Source of the DNA: DASXTC01 sp036505635
Lineage (GTDB): Bacteria > Acidobacteriota > Polarisedimenticolia > JACPZX01 > DASXTC01
Assembly: GCA_036505635.1 (NCBI GenBank)
Contig: DASXTC010000008.1
Location: 56,819-120,818, forward strand
Length of the DNA: 64,000 nucleotides
Direction of reading: 5' to 3'
This document shows, piece by piece, positions 41,401 through 48,934 of the stretch. The notes beneath the pieces were generated by a model that worked only from the letters and a program-made list of their open reading frames with translations, had not been told where the DNA came from and did not search any database. A program made the translations under genes and the position numbers. Position 1 is the first letter of the stretch, and each line of letters starts with the position of its first letter.

Positions 41401-43189
41401 CTACTCGGACTATGACGTGGACTACGAGGGGGGGACTCTCTTCTTCAAGCAGCCGGTGCCCTTCCAGGACGATGATTTCAACCCGATCGTGGTGGTCGCG
41501 ATCTACGAGACGCTGGACGCCGGCGGCGACAGGGCGACGGTGGCCGGCGGCCGGATGGGCTACCGCTTCGGGGAAGGGGCCGAGATCGGCGCAACCTACG
41601 TGAACGAGAGCAGGGCGGGGGGCGACTTCGTGCTGCGCGGCGCCGATTTCGGCGTCAAGCGGTCCTTCGTCTCCGGTTCCATTGAATTCCACGGGGAGGC
41701 CGCGACCACCGAGTCGGCCGCCGGCGAACCGTCGGGGGCCGTCTCGTTTCGCGCCAGCGCGAAGGTGGGCCGCTCGATCGCCCTGGGTGGTTACTACCGC
41801 AACGTCGCGAGCGGGTTCGAGAACTCCTCCCGAGCGGGGACGAACGACTCGGGCACGGTGCGTTACGGCGTCGAGAGCACGGCCTCCCTGGCGGACGGCT
41901 CGCGGCTCAAGGGGGAGCTCTTCTCCCAGAGCGACGCGCTGCGCGGCGGCGACCGCCGCGTCGGATCCCTGGACTGGGAACGCACGTTCGGCAAGGTGAC
42001 CGCGCGCTCGGGATACAAGGACCTGCGCGCCCCCGACCCGGTGTCGGGCGGCAGCGCACTGTCGAGGCTCGTGTCAGTGGGCCTCAGCGCGCGCCTGACG
42101 ACTCGCATGGAAGGGCTGCTGGCGCGCCAGCAGGTGGTGGCCGGCAGCGCCTTGCGCGACTATCCGACCCGCACCACCCTGGGGCTGACCGCCCGGATCA
42201 CCGAGAACACCAGCGCGTTCCTCAGGGAGGAGTACGACCAGGCGGACGCCGGCGACGCCTCGCGCACGGTCCTCGGCATGGAGAGCCATCTGACCCGCAA
42301 CACGGTCATGGAAAGCCGCTACAGCCTCGAGGACGCCCTCAACGGCGCGCGCGGCTTCGCCCAGATGGGGATCCGCACGCGTCTGCCGCTCACTCAGGAC
42401 TGGCTGGGCGACCTGAACCTCGAGCGCGTGTCCACCACACAGGGAGCCTCCAGCGGCGACTTCACCGCGCTCGGGATCGGGTTCGAGTACCTGCCCGCGA
42501 AAATGAAGTTCACCTCCAGGTACGAGCTGAGACTGGGCGAGCAGGACGACACCCACGTGCTGTCGACCGCGGGAGCCAGGAGGCTCACCGATTCGCTCAG
42601 CCTTTTCACGCGTGAGAGGATCTTTTTCGTCAACCCGGACAGCGCCCCCGCGCGCATGGATGGCGATGGTCTGATCGGTCTGGCCTACCGGCCAGTTAAG
42701 GAGGATCAGCTCAACTTCCTCTTTAAGATCCAGGGCCTGAAGGGGGCGCTTGCGCGGGGTGGGGGCGCACCGGAGGCGCGTTCCTACCTCGGCGTATTCG
42801 AGATGAACTACCAGCCGGCGGTCCGCTTCCACCTGCTGGGCCGGCTCGCGCTCAAGGAAAGCGTGGATCGCTTCGAGACGGAGGGGTTCAGCAGCCGGAG
42901 CTGGCTGGCGGAGGCCAGGACCCTCTACGACATCACGGCGAAGCTCAACGCGGGACTCACGCTTCGCCGGCTCGATCAGACGACCATCGGTTCGAGGCTG
43001 ACCGGCCTTGGAGCCGAGACAGGATACTGCGTGACCAAGGACCTCTGGGTCGTCGGCGGCTACAACGTGACCGGCTTCACCGAGTCGGGGTTCGGTGACT
43101 CGGACCGCCGCGCCGCCGGCCCGTTCCTCTCCGTGCGGTTCAAGTTCGACGAGGAGACGCTGGCCGGTCTCTCGAAGCGGGATCGGTAG
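38453..43189 (+). CDS. Giant multidomain outer-membrane barrel protein with DUF11, SdrD-B-like and Ig-like domains
   Basis: A 1578-residue exported protein. In order: a signal peptide (FWAIVLSGMAGSVWAA); the opening TPAGTAIVNVASVEYIAGP shared with the previous gene; two DUF11 units (to about 335); an SdrD-B/CnaB-like domain (about 341-405, VGRVFVDDNHDGFFEEGE...GKYHVEGV); an OmpA-like segment (about 481-545); an invasin-like Ig domain (about 690-793); and a long C-terminal region (about 798-1578) of alternating strands typical of a large beta-barrel, ending SVRFKFDEETLAG. The start at 38453 has GGAAGG 8 bp upstream; ATG 38435 is an alternative. Its likely place is the outer membrane, presenting or secreting partner proteins. 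The role is unknown. Confidence 0.78.
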   Translation: MSPPRWFWAIVLSGMAGSVWAATPAGTAIVNVASVEYIAGPSILPTIAQSNQTVTLVAAAQALAVTKVAEPAGPVAPGSTLTFSLIVENPGGVNLSSVVISDPLDPLLGPPLTLTTGSVPNDSPSGGMIPVNGSYIAAGRTVRWDVPALPAGARFTLTFTTQVSPLAPEDSVVRNLTTQVSAQDPAGTNSNEVLVPVVTPALSIRKVASRSRAEVGEPVGFAVDVANVSPTLDLHGLEVRDLLPPGLRYVEGSARLDGRRIPDPEGGASRREMLFVLGDLPLGAGRRLSYMTIPDTRAEGNEEVNVARAEALTPGDHPVTAGPAQAAVRVSGSLVPTDSVVVGRVFVDDNHDGFFEEGEVGVPAARVYLEDGTFTLTDVAGKYHVEGVRPGLHVVKVDPATLPEGLMSFGSWTRSAGGAGTQFADTGGADLFKANVATGGWGIAVSRLRARALYRPRERGAPRGHTGDDEELQSVDLPPVLASVLFPPGSADLVGAARPIVEGYAALVRERGGRLVSVEVEPACYPIAEDQLMRKRADRFSAELSRLVLAAAPADGAAPRTASVRGPQPGLTPAASRGAPSELQTLEASVKEMTPEPAILTPAEGDYLRAAREVVEVKLPAGLTPRLKVNSDVVASDQIAVRMETSLTQLVFYRYIGVPFHEGRNSVVLEGLDEWGNARVWIERIVSRVGPPRQVTVRSGEAAPRADARTPIEARVEVRDGEGLPVVDGTLVTVEVDEGEFIGTDASARQEGFQAPTKDGVATVHLTPSGSAGKRTLTAKAEEASGEATFSLEPELRDWIVAGVGEGTIGESAAPDGRLALFARGRLFGSSLMTMSYDSSRERDRDRIFRALAPDRFFPIYGDSSTQGYAVEGQGKFSLRLDQPRSSFALGDFSTGLTAGELTRYDRSLTGGSGRLEMKGFSLQSFGATTPQTQARDELPGAGISGPYRLTRRPLVINSERLMIETRDRFHPERVLSSRVVNRYSDYDVDYEGGTLFFKQPVPFQDDDFNPIVVVAIYETLDAGGDRATVAGGRMGYRFGEGAEIGATYVNESRAGGDFVLRGADFGVKRSFVSGSIEFHGEAATTESAAGEPSGAVSFRASAKVGRSIALGGYYRNVASGFENSSRAGTNDSGTVRYGVESTASLADGSRLKGELFSQSDALRGGDRRVGSLDWERTFGKVTARSGYKDLRAPDPVSGGSALSRLVSVGLSARLTTRMEGLLARQQVVAGSALRDYPTRTTLGLTARITENTSAFLREEYDQADAGDASRTVLGMESHLTRNTVMESRYSLEDALNGARGFAQMGIRTRLPLTQDWLGDLNLERVSTTQGASSGDFTALGIGFEYLPAKMKFTSRYELRLGEQDDTHVLSTAGARRLTDSLSLFTRERIFFVNPDSAPARMDGDGLIGLAYRPVKEDQLNFLFKIQGLKGALARGGGAPEARSYLGVFEMNYQPAVRFHLLGRLALKESVDRFETEGFSSRSWLAEARTLYDITAKLNAGLTLRRLDQTTIGSRLTGLGAETGYCVTKDLWVVGGYNVTGFTESGFGDSDRRAAGPFLSVRFKFDEETLAGLSKRDR

Positions 43190-43218
43190 CGCGGCCGATA
43201 CGGTATCATCATGCCGCC

Positions 43219-44226
43219 ATGCAAGCCCTTGACGGCGCGGTCTCGCTACGCCGGCGCGGCATCGCGGAGATCCTCGAGCTGGCGGGTCGCACCTATGCCG
43301 AGCGCACCGCCGAGTTCTACAAGGTGGCGGCGGTCACCTTGCTCGCCTCCTGGACACTCGATCTCGTCATCCAGACCTGGACGATAGGCGGCGTGCCGCT
43401 GGGGGCTCTGGCCGATCCGCGGACCCCCGAATTCTTCCGCTTCGTCGCCAGCGTTTTCGGCGCCGGGGTCGCGCACGGCATGGTCTACGCGCTCTGCAAC
43501 AGCGTCGGCGTGGCCGTCATCATGGTGGCCATGGCTGCCCGAGCGAATCAAGAGATGCCGGGCATCGGGGAGGCGTTCCGCGCGGCGGCGCCCCGCCTCG
43601 GTCCCCTGCTCGGAGCGACTCTCCTCTTCTTCCTTGCGGTGGCCGGCCTGGTCGGCCTCGGCGTGGCGTGTGTCGGGATGGTTGCGGCCCTGGGTCTGAT
43701 CCTCGCTGGAGGCGGGGCAGGCATCTTCGCGGCGGCCATCCAGGTGGCGGCGGGCCTGATCGCCGCGGGCGCGGCCATGTTGATCGCGCTGGTGATCTTC
43801 TACCTTTGCGTCCGATGGGTGCTCTACCAGCAGGCCGCGGTGCTCGAGGGGTGCGGGCCTCTGGAAGCTCTGCGCCGCAGCATGGAGATCACGCGAGACG
43901 CTCCGGCCACGGGAATCCTCGAACGGTTCATCTTCCGCGGCGCCGTCCTGCTCGTCATCCTCGTGCTGCTCCAGGGGGCGGTGGGGGCGGTGGGCGCCCT
44001 GCCTTCGCTGGCCGTGGGTCTGATCCTGCGGGGGACCGGTGATCAAGCCGAGGTGAGCGTGCTGAACCCCACCGGGATGCCTCTCTTCCTGCTCATCCCT
44101 CTCGAGATCCTCTCGGTGCTCCTTTCGGCCGCCGTGCTTCCCTACAGCGTGGCCGTCTTCACAATCCTCTATCAGGATGTCCTGGGGCGCAGTCAGATCG
44201 GCCCGCCGAGCGGCAAATCTCCGTGA
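43219..44226 (+). CDS. Multi-pass membrane protein, unknown function
   Basis: A 335-residue integral membrane protein with about six hydrophobic segments, including a very Ala/Gly-rich pair (residues 130-200). The pattern, with a cytoplasmic stretch WVLYQQAAVLEGCGPLEALRRSMEI after a central helix, resembles the membrane domain often annotated as 'glycerophosphoryl diester phosphodiesterase membrane domain' or DUF975-like. No catalytic domain is attached. TATCAT ends 9 bp before the ATG and there is no Shine-Dalgarno, so the mRNA may be nearly leaderless. The 3' end overlaps the convergent cytochrome gene by 68 bp. Confidence 0.72.
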   Translation: MQALDGAVSLRRRGIAEILELAGRTYAERTAEFYKVAAVTLLASWTLDLVIQTWTIGGVPLGALADPRTPEFFRFVASVFGAGVAHGMVYALCNSVGVAVIMVAMAARANQEMPGIGEAFRAAAPRLGPLLGATLLFFLAVAGLVGLGVACVGMVAALGLILAGGGAGIFAAAIQVAAGLIAAGAAMLIALVIFYLCVRWVLYQQAAVLEGCGPLEALRRSMEITRDAPATGILERFIFRGAVLLVILVLLQGAVGAVGALPSLAVGLILRGTGDQAEVSVLNPTGMPLFLLIPLEILSVLLSAAVLPYSVAVFTILYQDVLGRSQIGPPSGKSP

Positions 44227-46210
44227 TCTTCCGGCGCATGGGGCTTCCGGGGGGCGTCAGCTCCATGGCGCGCCGCGCCTCCCGGAGCGCCTCCTCGACG
44301 TTCCGGAGCGCGCCTTCGCGGGCCAGGATTTCGGCCAGATAGACGTGAAGGGCAGGCAGATTGGGCGCGAGGGCGAGCGATCTGCGAAACCAGGTGAGGG
44401 CGGTTCGATCGTCTCTCTCGAGCGAAGCCAGCACGCCGAGGTTCGTCGTGATCTCCACGGCGAGAGGCTCCACCGCGAGCGCCGCCTCGAGGCGGGCCCG
44501 CGCTTCGGGCAGGTGCCCTTCCTGCATCTCGATCCGGGCCAGCTCATTGAGCACCGCTCCGAGGTCATCGCCGCTGGGGCCGAGGTCCAGGGCCCGCTTC
44601 AACTCCCGCGATGCTTCATCCAGGGAGCCGATCGCCAGGAGGGCCGAACCGAGCTCCTGCGCCGCTTCCACGTAGTTGGGATCGAGCTCGGCGGCCCTAC
44701 GGAGGTAGGGGACCGCCCGCGCGGGCTGCCCGCGGGACATCTCGACCTTTCCGAGGAAGAGGAGGGGGCGGGGATCCCGAGGATCGGATGCTGCCGCTTC
44801 CTGAAGGGGCTCGATCGCGTAGTCCCACGACATCGGCGCGGCGTCGGGGGAGTTGAGCTTCTTGTAGTAGTGGGCCCGGCCGAGATCAAACGAACGTCCC
44901 GCGGGCGGGCCGTTCTCGCCGCCGCCCGGGAGGAAAGCTTCCATGTGGAGGTCGGCTCGGACCCGCCCGGCGCCCTCGGATGGGCGGCGTCGGATCCAGT
45001 GGTCCATGAAGGTGGTGTATCTCTGATCGTGCGGCTCCGCCCTTCGCATGTGGCACGCGATGCATCCGACCTGGCGGCGGTCCGAGGGCACCGCGCAGTC
45101 ATTCGCGCCGTGGCATGTGGCGCAGGCGGCGTCGAACTGGCCCGGGTCGCTACGGCGCAGGTCGTAGACCTCCACGTGGGGATCGTGGCAGGTGGTGCAC
45201 TGGAGTCCGCCGGGGGTCCGGGTGAAGCACCGGCTGAGGGAGAGTCTATCCGCCTGCGCACCGAGGCCGAAACGTCCGGGAAGAGTCTCCCGGAACCGGT
45301 ACGTTCCCAGGAACTCCGGGAGCGGAAGGCCCGGGCGGTACCCGTCGAGGTGGTCGGCCCTTCGCATCACTCGCTCGCTCTGCGCGGAGTCGCCGAGGTG
45401 GCACTGAAGGCAGACCTGGAGCCTCAGATCCGGGGGGAGCCGTACTGGGTTGACGATGGTGGGATCCAGGTTTTCGTCCCGCCCGTAGACCTCCTTTCCC
45501 TCCTCCGACGGGGTGGACCATCGGGCCACGTGAAGGGAGCCGGGTCCGTGGCAACGCTCGCAGTTGATCCCCTCCGTGAGCGGCTCGGCGAACTGGTTGC
45601 TGAACGTGCCCGACCGCTCCACGTGGCCGTCGTGGCAGAAGAGGCAGGTATCGTCCAGCTTGCGCTCAAAGTACTGATTGCGGATCTCGTATCCGGGGCA
45701 GAGATCCCATCGCCGCGCCTCCGGGTACCAGCAGAGCGGCATCTGGTAGAGGCGTCCCTGGTGCCGCGTGACGAACGACTGGCTGTGGTTGCCCGAACCG
45801 AGGACGTAGACGATTTCCCGTGTGTCGACGTTGGTCTCGCGCCCGGCCGGATCGACCTGAAACTGCTTCTGGAAGAGGCGCCCGTTCTCCTCGAAGACCG
45901 TGTACCGGAGCGCCTGGTCCGCCACCTCGATCGCAGCTGGAATCTGAGGTCTGACGGGAGAGCCTTCCCCCACGGGAGCGAGGGTTTCCTTCACGCTGTA
46001 GAACGACCGCCCCATCCCTGTGCGTGAGAAAGTCCTCGAGAGGGTCGCGTGACAGGTGGCGCACGGCCGGGGCCCGACGTAGCTGGCCCGGGACAGGTCA
46101 GGGCCGGCCTCTGGCTCGGGCGGGAGGGCCGGCGCGCAGGACGCCATCAGGCCGGCTGCGAAGCAGGCCGCCAGAGCGCCGACCGCGGAGCCGGTTTGCG
46201 TCCACCTCAC
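44159..46210 (-). CDS. Heptaheme cytochrome c lipoprotein with TPR domain
   Basis: A 683-residue exported protein. The leader ends LMASCAPAL, a lipobox. Seven CxxCH heme-binding motifs follow (CATCH, CLFCH, CERCH, CLQCH, CTTCH, CATCH, CIACH), arranged like the cytochrome c554/DmsE-like multiheme family, and residues about 510-670 are TPR helices (for example ARAVPYLRRAAELDPNYVEA). It could move electrons in the periplasm while docking partners through the TPRs. I take GTG at 46210 because upstream codons run into the divergent gene and break the leader. The extreme C-terminus overlaps the membrane protein gene. Confidence 0.82.
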   Translation of the reverse strand: MRWTQTGSAVGALAACFAAGLMASCAPALPPEPEAGPDLSRASYVGPRPCATCHATLSRTFSRTGMGRSFYSVKETLAPVGEGSPVRPQIPAAIEVADQALRYTVFEENGRLFQKQFQVDPAGRETNVDTREIVYVLGSGNHSQSFVTRHQGRLYQMPLCWYPEARRWDLCPGYEIRNQYFERKLDDTCLFCHDGHVERSGTFSNQFAEPLTEGINCERCHGPGSLHVARWSTPSEEGKEVYGRDENLDPTIVNPVRLPPDLRLQVCLQCHLGDSAQSERVMRRADHLDGYRPGLPLPEFLGTYRFRETLPGRFGLGAQADRLSLSRCFTRTPGGLQCTTCHDPHVEVYDLRRSDPGQFDAACATCHGANDCAVPSDRRQVGCIACHMRRAEPHDQRYTTFMDHWIRRRPSEGAGRVRADLHMEAFLPGGGENGPPAGRSFDLGRAHYYKKLNSPDAAPMSWDYAIEPLQEAAASDPRDPRPLLFLGKVEMSRGQPARAVPYLRRAAELDPNYVEAAQELGSALLAIGSLDEASRELKRALDLGPSGDDLGAVLNELARIEMQEGHLPEARARLEAALAVEPLAVEITTNLGVLASLERDDRTALTWFRRSLALAPNLPALHVYLAEILAREGALRNVEEALREARRAMELTPPGSPMRRKITEICRSAGRSDCAPGHPDRGL

Positions 46211-46247
46211 AGAGCGGCATATTACTCCAGAAAAGGAGGGAATCGAA

Positions 46248-46487
46248 ATGAGGAAGGAGAGACTGAACTCGCTGCTTCTGGCGTTACTGATCGGCGTCGT
46301 CGTCATCCACCTTGCCGTGACGATGGCGAGCCCCGCGGCGGCCCTGGATGCCAAGGTGGGAAGCGATTCCGCCGCCGTGGCGGTCTCTACGAGCGCGGAC
46401 GGCACGCACGTCTACGTCTGCGACGGCCGGCGGTGCTACGCGAGCCACGATGGAGGAAATACCTTCACCCATCTCAAGGTGAATTGA
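46248..46487 (+). CDS. Small secreted or membrane-anchored protein, unknown function
   Basis: A 79-residue protein with a strong Shine-Dalgarno (GGAGGG, 7 bp before the ATG). It has one hydrophobic segment (LLLALLIGVVVIHLAVTMA) followed by a short beta-rich domain ending HVYVCDGRRCYASHDGGNTF, with a Cys pair. It is divergent from the heptaheme cytochrome gene by 37 bp and its last 14 bp overlap the convergent TPR gene. The short length, good ribosome site and leader make it credible. No family recognised. Confidence 0.65.
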   Translation: MRKERLNSLLLALLIGVVVIHLAVTMASPAAALDAKVGSDSAAVAVSTSADGTHVYVCDGRRCYASHDGGNTFTHLKVN

Positions 46488-47742
46488 TCTGCCGGAGGAT
46501 CGACGGCAGGCCGGGATGGAGCGGCTCGAGAGACCCGGCCAGCTTCGCCTCGGCGGCTGCCCGGGCCGTATCTCCTCGCAGGAGGGCGACGCGCGCCAGC
46601 AGTAGATGCGCGGAGGCGGTATCGCGCGACGCCGCCGAGAGGGCCGCCGACCGCTCCGCCGAGTCGACCTCCCCTCTGGCCATGTGGATCTCCGCCAGGT
46701 CGAGGTGGAGTCTCCACGGATCGGGCTGTTCCGCCGGGTCGAGCGCCATGAGCCTCGCGAGCCCCTCCTCCACACGCCCGGTCTCTATCAGGCAGTCCCC
46801 CAGACGGCGCTGCAGCAGGGGCTCATCCTTGGCGACGGGCAGGGCGGCCTCGATCAGCCTCGCCTGGCGATCCGGGTCGGACTCCACGATGGCCCGCATC
46901 ACCGTCTCGAACGCGGGTAACGGTGGATCGTGAATCTTCCTGACGGCGACCCTGGCCTCGGGGCCTGGCGGGATCGGATCCTGCCAGGCGACCTCCAGCG
47001 CGACCTCGTCCATCATCGAGAAGAGCTTGTTCATGGTCCCCCGGAGGGTTCGCTTGTGGAGAAACCGATCCGTGGAAACGTCGATCACCACGGCGGTCAC
47101 GACGAGCTGCCCCCCGGCCGGGCCGGTCTTCTCCGAGGATTCGAACGCCAGCGTCCCCGTCACGGCCCGCTCCGATCGGACGGAGCGCGCGAGCTTGAGG
47201 CGGCTGGCCAGGGTCAACGGCGAGGGGGACGAGATGCCGGCCCCCTGAGCCACCTCCACACGCTCGCGGCGTGAAGCGACCGTGAATCCCAGGACCTCGA
47301 GTCGATCGGCCACCGAGAGTGCGAAGGCCTCCGTCAGCCACTGGAGATCCCGGTGGGACGGTGAAAAGACGAAGGGGAGCACGGCATACCGGGTCGGCGG
47401 GGCCGGCGGGGTTGCTAGGAGTGTGTCCGAGTAATGGCTCGGGTCGCGTTGCGAGCGCCGCGGGGTCGGATCCGAGGAAGCGCGACGAAGTCGATGCGAG
47501 ACATCGTCGAGGAGCGCTGAGGAAGGAGACGGCCCCGCGCCGCCGCAACACTTCGGGCGCACGGGGGTCGCGGCCGCATCCATCGTCGCTCGTCGTCGAC
47601 GACCACTGGGGTCGACTTCCTCCTCGCTCCTTGGCTGCGGCTCGCGAGACCCGTGCGCGCGGCCCAAGTCATTACTTGGACACACTCCTAGGCCGGCGGC
47701 CATGAGGCCGCACAGCAGGAGCGGCAGGTCAGGCCCCCGCAT
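46474..47742 (-). CDS. Secreted TPR protein with FlgO/TolB-like domain, carrying an in-frame MITE-like insertion
   Basis: A 422-residue frame. The first codons encode MRGPDLPLLLCGLMAAGL, a signal peptide, and then run for 91 codons through a repeat element (47415-47691) without a stop before resuming as ATPPAPPTRYAVLPF. The mature part has an FlgO/TolB-N-like domain (VLPFVFSPSHRDLQWLTEAF, then DRLEVLGFTVASR) and C-terminal TPR helices (EEGLARLMALDPAEQPDPWRLHLDLAE). Removing the insertion restores a normal leader-mature junction, so the original protein was about 331 residues. The start overlaps the upstream PIN-TRAM gene by 14 bp. Whether the inserted protein is still exported is unknown. Confidence 0.72.
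   Translation of the reverse strand: MRGPDLPLLLCGLMAAGLGVCPSNDLGRAHGSREPQPRSEEEVDPSGRRRRATMDAAATPVRPKCCGGAGPSPSSALLDDVSHRLRRASSDPTPRRSQRDPSHYSDTLLATPPAPPTRYAVLPFVFSPSHRDLQWLTEAFALSVADRLEVLGFTVASRRERVEVAQGAGISSPSPLTLASRLKLARSVRSERAVTGTLAFESSEKTGPAGGQLVVTAVVIDVSTDRFLHKRTLRGTMNKLFSMMDEVALEVAWQDPIPPGPEARVAVRKIHDPPLPAFETVMRAIVESDPDRQARLIEAALPVAKDEPLLQRRLGDCLIETGRVEEGLARLMALDPAEQPDPWRLHLDLAEIHMARGEVDSAERSAALSAASRDTASAHLLLARVALLRGDTARAAAEAKLAGSLEPLHPGLPSILRQINSP
47415..47691. mobile_element. MITE-like element with terminal inverted repeats, inserted in a coding frame
   Basis: The ends are CTAGGAGTGTGTCC (47415) and its exact reverse complement ending at 47691; the similarity continues inward for about 28 bp with a few changes (for example GAGTAATGGCT against AAGTAATGACT). 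CTAG at both ends may be a 4-bp target duplication. The repeat-to-repeat distance is 273 bp, exactly 91 codons. It encodes no transposase, so it would move only with help from elsewhere. Confidence 0.78.
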
Positions 47743-48853
47743 CTTGGGCGGGCTTCTCGGAGACCTCGTTGGCCGCCACGGGTTCCTTCGCATCCTGCTG
47801 GTCGCGATCCCGGGCCGGGCGCCGGGCCTGCGCCTTCTCGAGGTCCGTGGGGAAACGCCCGAAGAACATCTTGCCGGCCGTGGTCTGCAGGACTGAGGTG
47901 ACGATGATCTCGACGTTCTTGCCCAGCTGCCTGCGGGCGTTGTCGACCACCACCATCGTGCCGTCGTCGAGATAGGCGACACCCTGGTTGGGTTCCTTGC
48001 CTTCCTTCAGGATGAAGACCTTCATCGTCTCGCCGGGCAGGACGACCGGCTTGAGCGAGTTGGCCAGGTCATTGATGTTGAGCACATCGACGCCGCGCAG
48101 CTGCGCGACCTTGTTGAGGTTGAAGTCGTTGGTCACGATCTTGCCACCCAGCTGTCGGGCCAGCTCGATGAGCTTGTCGTCCACCTCGCGCACCTCGGGG
48201 AAGTCCACGTCCGAGATCACGACGGAGACTTGCGCGCACTTCTTGATCCGCTGGAGGATTTCCAGGCCCTTTCGCCCGCGATTGCGCCGGAGAGGGTCGG
48301 AGGAATCCGCGACGTACTGCAGCTCGCGCAGGACGAATTGCGGCACCACGAGGGCGCCGTCCAGGAATCCCGTCTCGCAGACGTCGGCGATTCGCCCGTC
48401 GATGATCGCGCTCGTGTCGAGGACCTTGAAGCTCCTCCGATCCTCCGACGGACGCAGCAGAGAGGCCAGACGGTCGGCGCGGAAGTTGTTTCCCTTCTGC
48501 GCGCCGATCAGGACGCCTAGCAGCGCAAGCAGGAGGTAGACGATCGGTCTCATCAGGTCGGGCGCGACCGGCCACCCACGCATCACGAGGCCCGCGGGCA
48601 CCGACCGCATCAGGATCTGCGCGACCCCTGCGCCGGCAACCATCCCCGCGATGCCGCCCGCGAGCGCGCGAAAGGGGACGGTCCGCAGGTACCACTCGAC
48701 CGCGAGGCCGAGTCCGCCAAAGGCGAGCCCCAGCAGCAGGTTGGCGACCACGAGGGCCGGGCCCGCGAGAGAGGCGGGCGCGAGGGGCTTGAAGGCGACC
48801 GAGGCGACGCAACTCAGGACGATGAGCACGCAGCGCAGCACAATCAGGGCCAT
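47729..48853 (-). CDS. Membrane protein with PIN and TRAM domains (YacL-like)
   Basis: A 374-residue protein with about four N-terminal membrane helices (to residue about 120), then a PIN nuclease-like domain beginning FKVLDTSAIIDGRIAD (first acidic residue) with VVISDVDFPEV and GGKIVTNDFNLNKVA, and a C-terminal TRAM domain (VVLPGETMKVFILKEG to VTSVLQTTAGKMFF). This layout is that of the YacL/'PilT-TRAM' family, presumed RNA-acting. The start at 48853 has GAGGGAG about 9 bp upstream; an ATG at 48895 would add 14 residues. The 3' end overlaps the TPR gene by 14 bp. Confidence 0.86.
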   Translation of the reverse strand: MALIVLRCVLIVLSCVASVAFKPLAPASLAGPALVVANLLLGLAFGGLGLAVEWYLRTVPFRALAGGIAGMVAGAGVAQILMRSVPAGLVMRGWPVAPDLMRPIVYLLLALLGVLIGAQKGNNFRADRLASLLRPSEDRRSFKVLDTSAIIDGRIADVCETGFLDGALVVPQFVLRELQYVADSSDPLRRNRGRKGLEILQRIKKCAQVSVVISDVDFPEVREVDDKLIELARQLGGKIVTNDFNLNKVAQLRGVDVLNINDLANSLKPVVLPGETMKVFILKEGKEPNQGVAYLDDGTMVVVDNARRQLGKNVEIIVTSVLQTTAGKMFFGRFPTDLEKAQARRPARDRDQQDAKEPVAANEVSEKPAQDAGA

Positions 48854-48934
48854 GAGCGGGGCTCCCTCGCGGCCCCTCGGCTTCGGGGCGCGCATCGAGA
48901 ATTGCCATAAACATAATGGGGGCGGGACGCGGGG

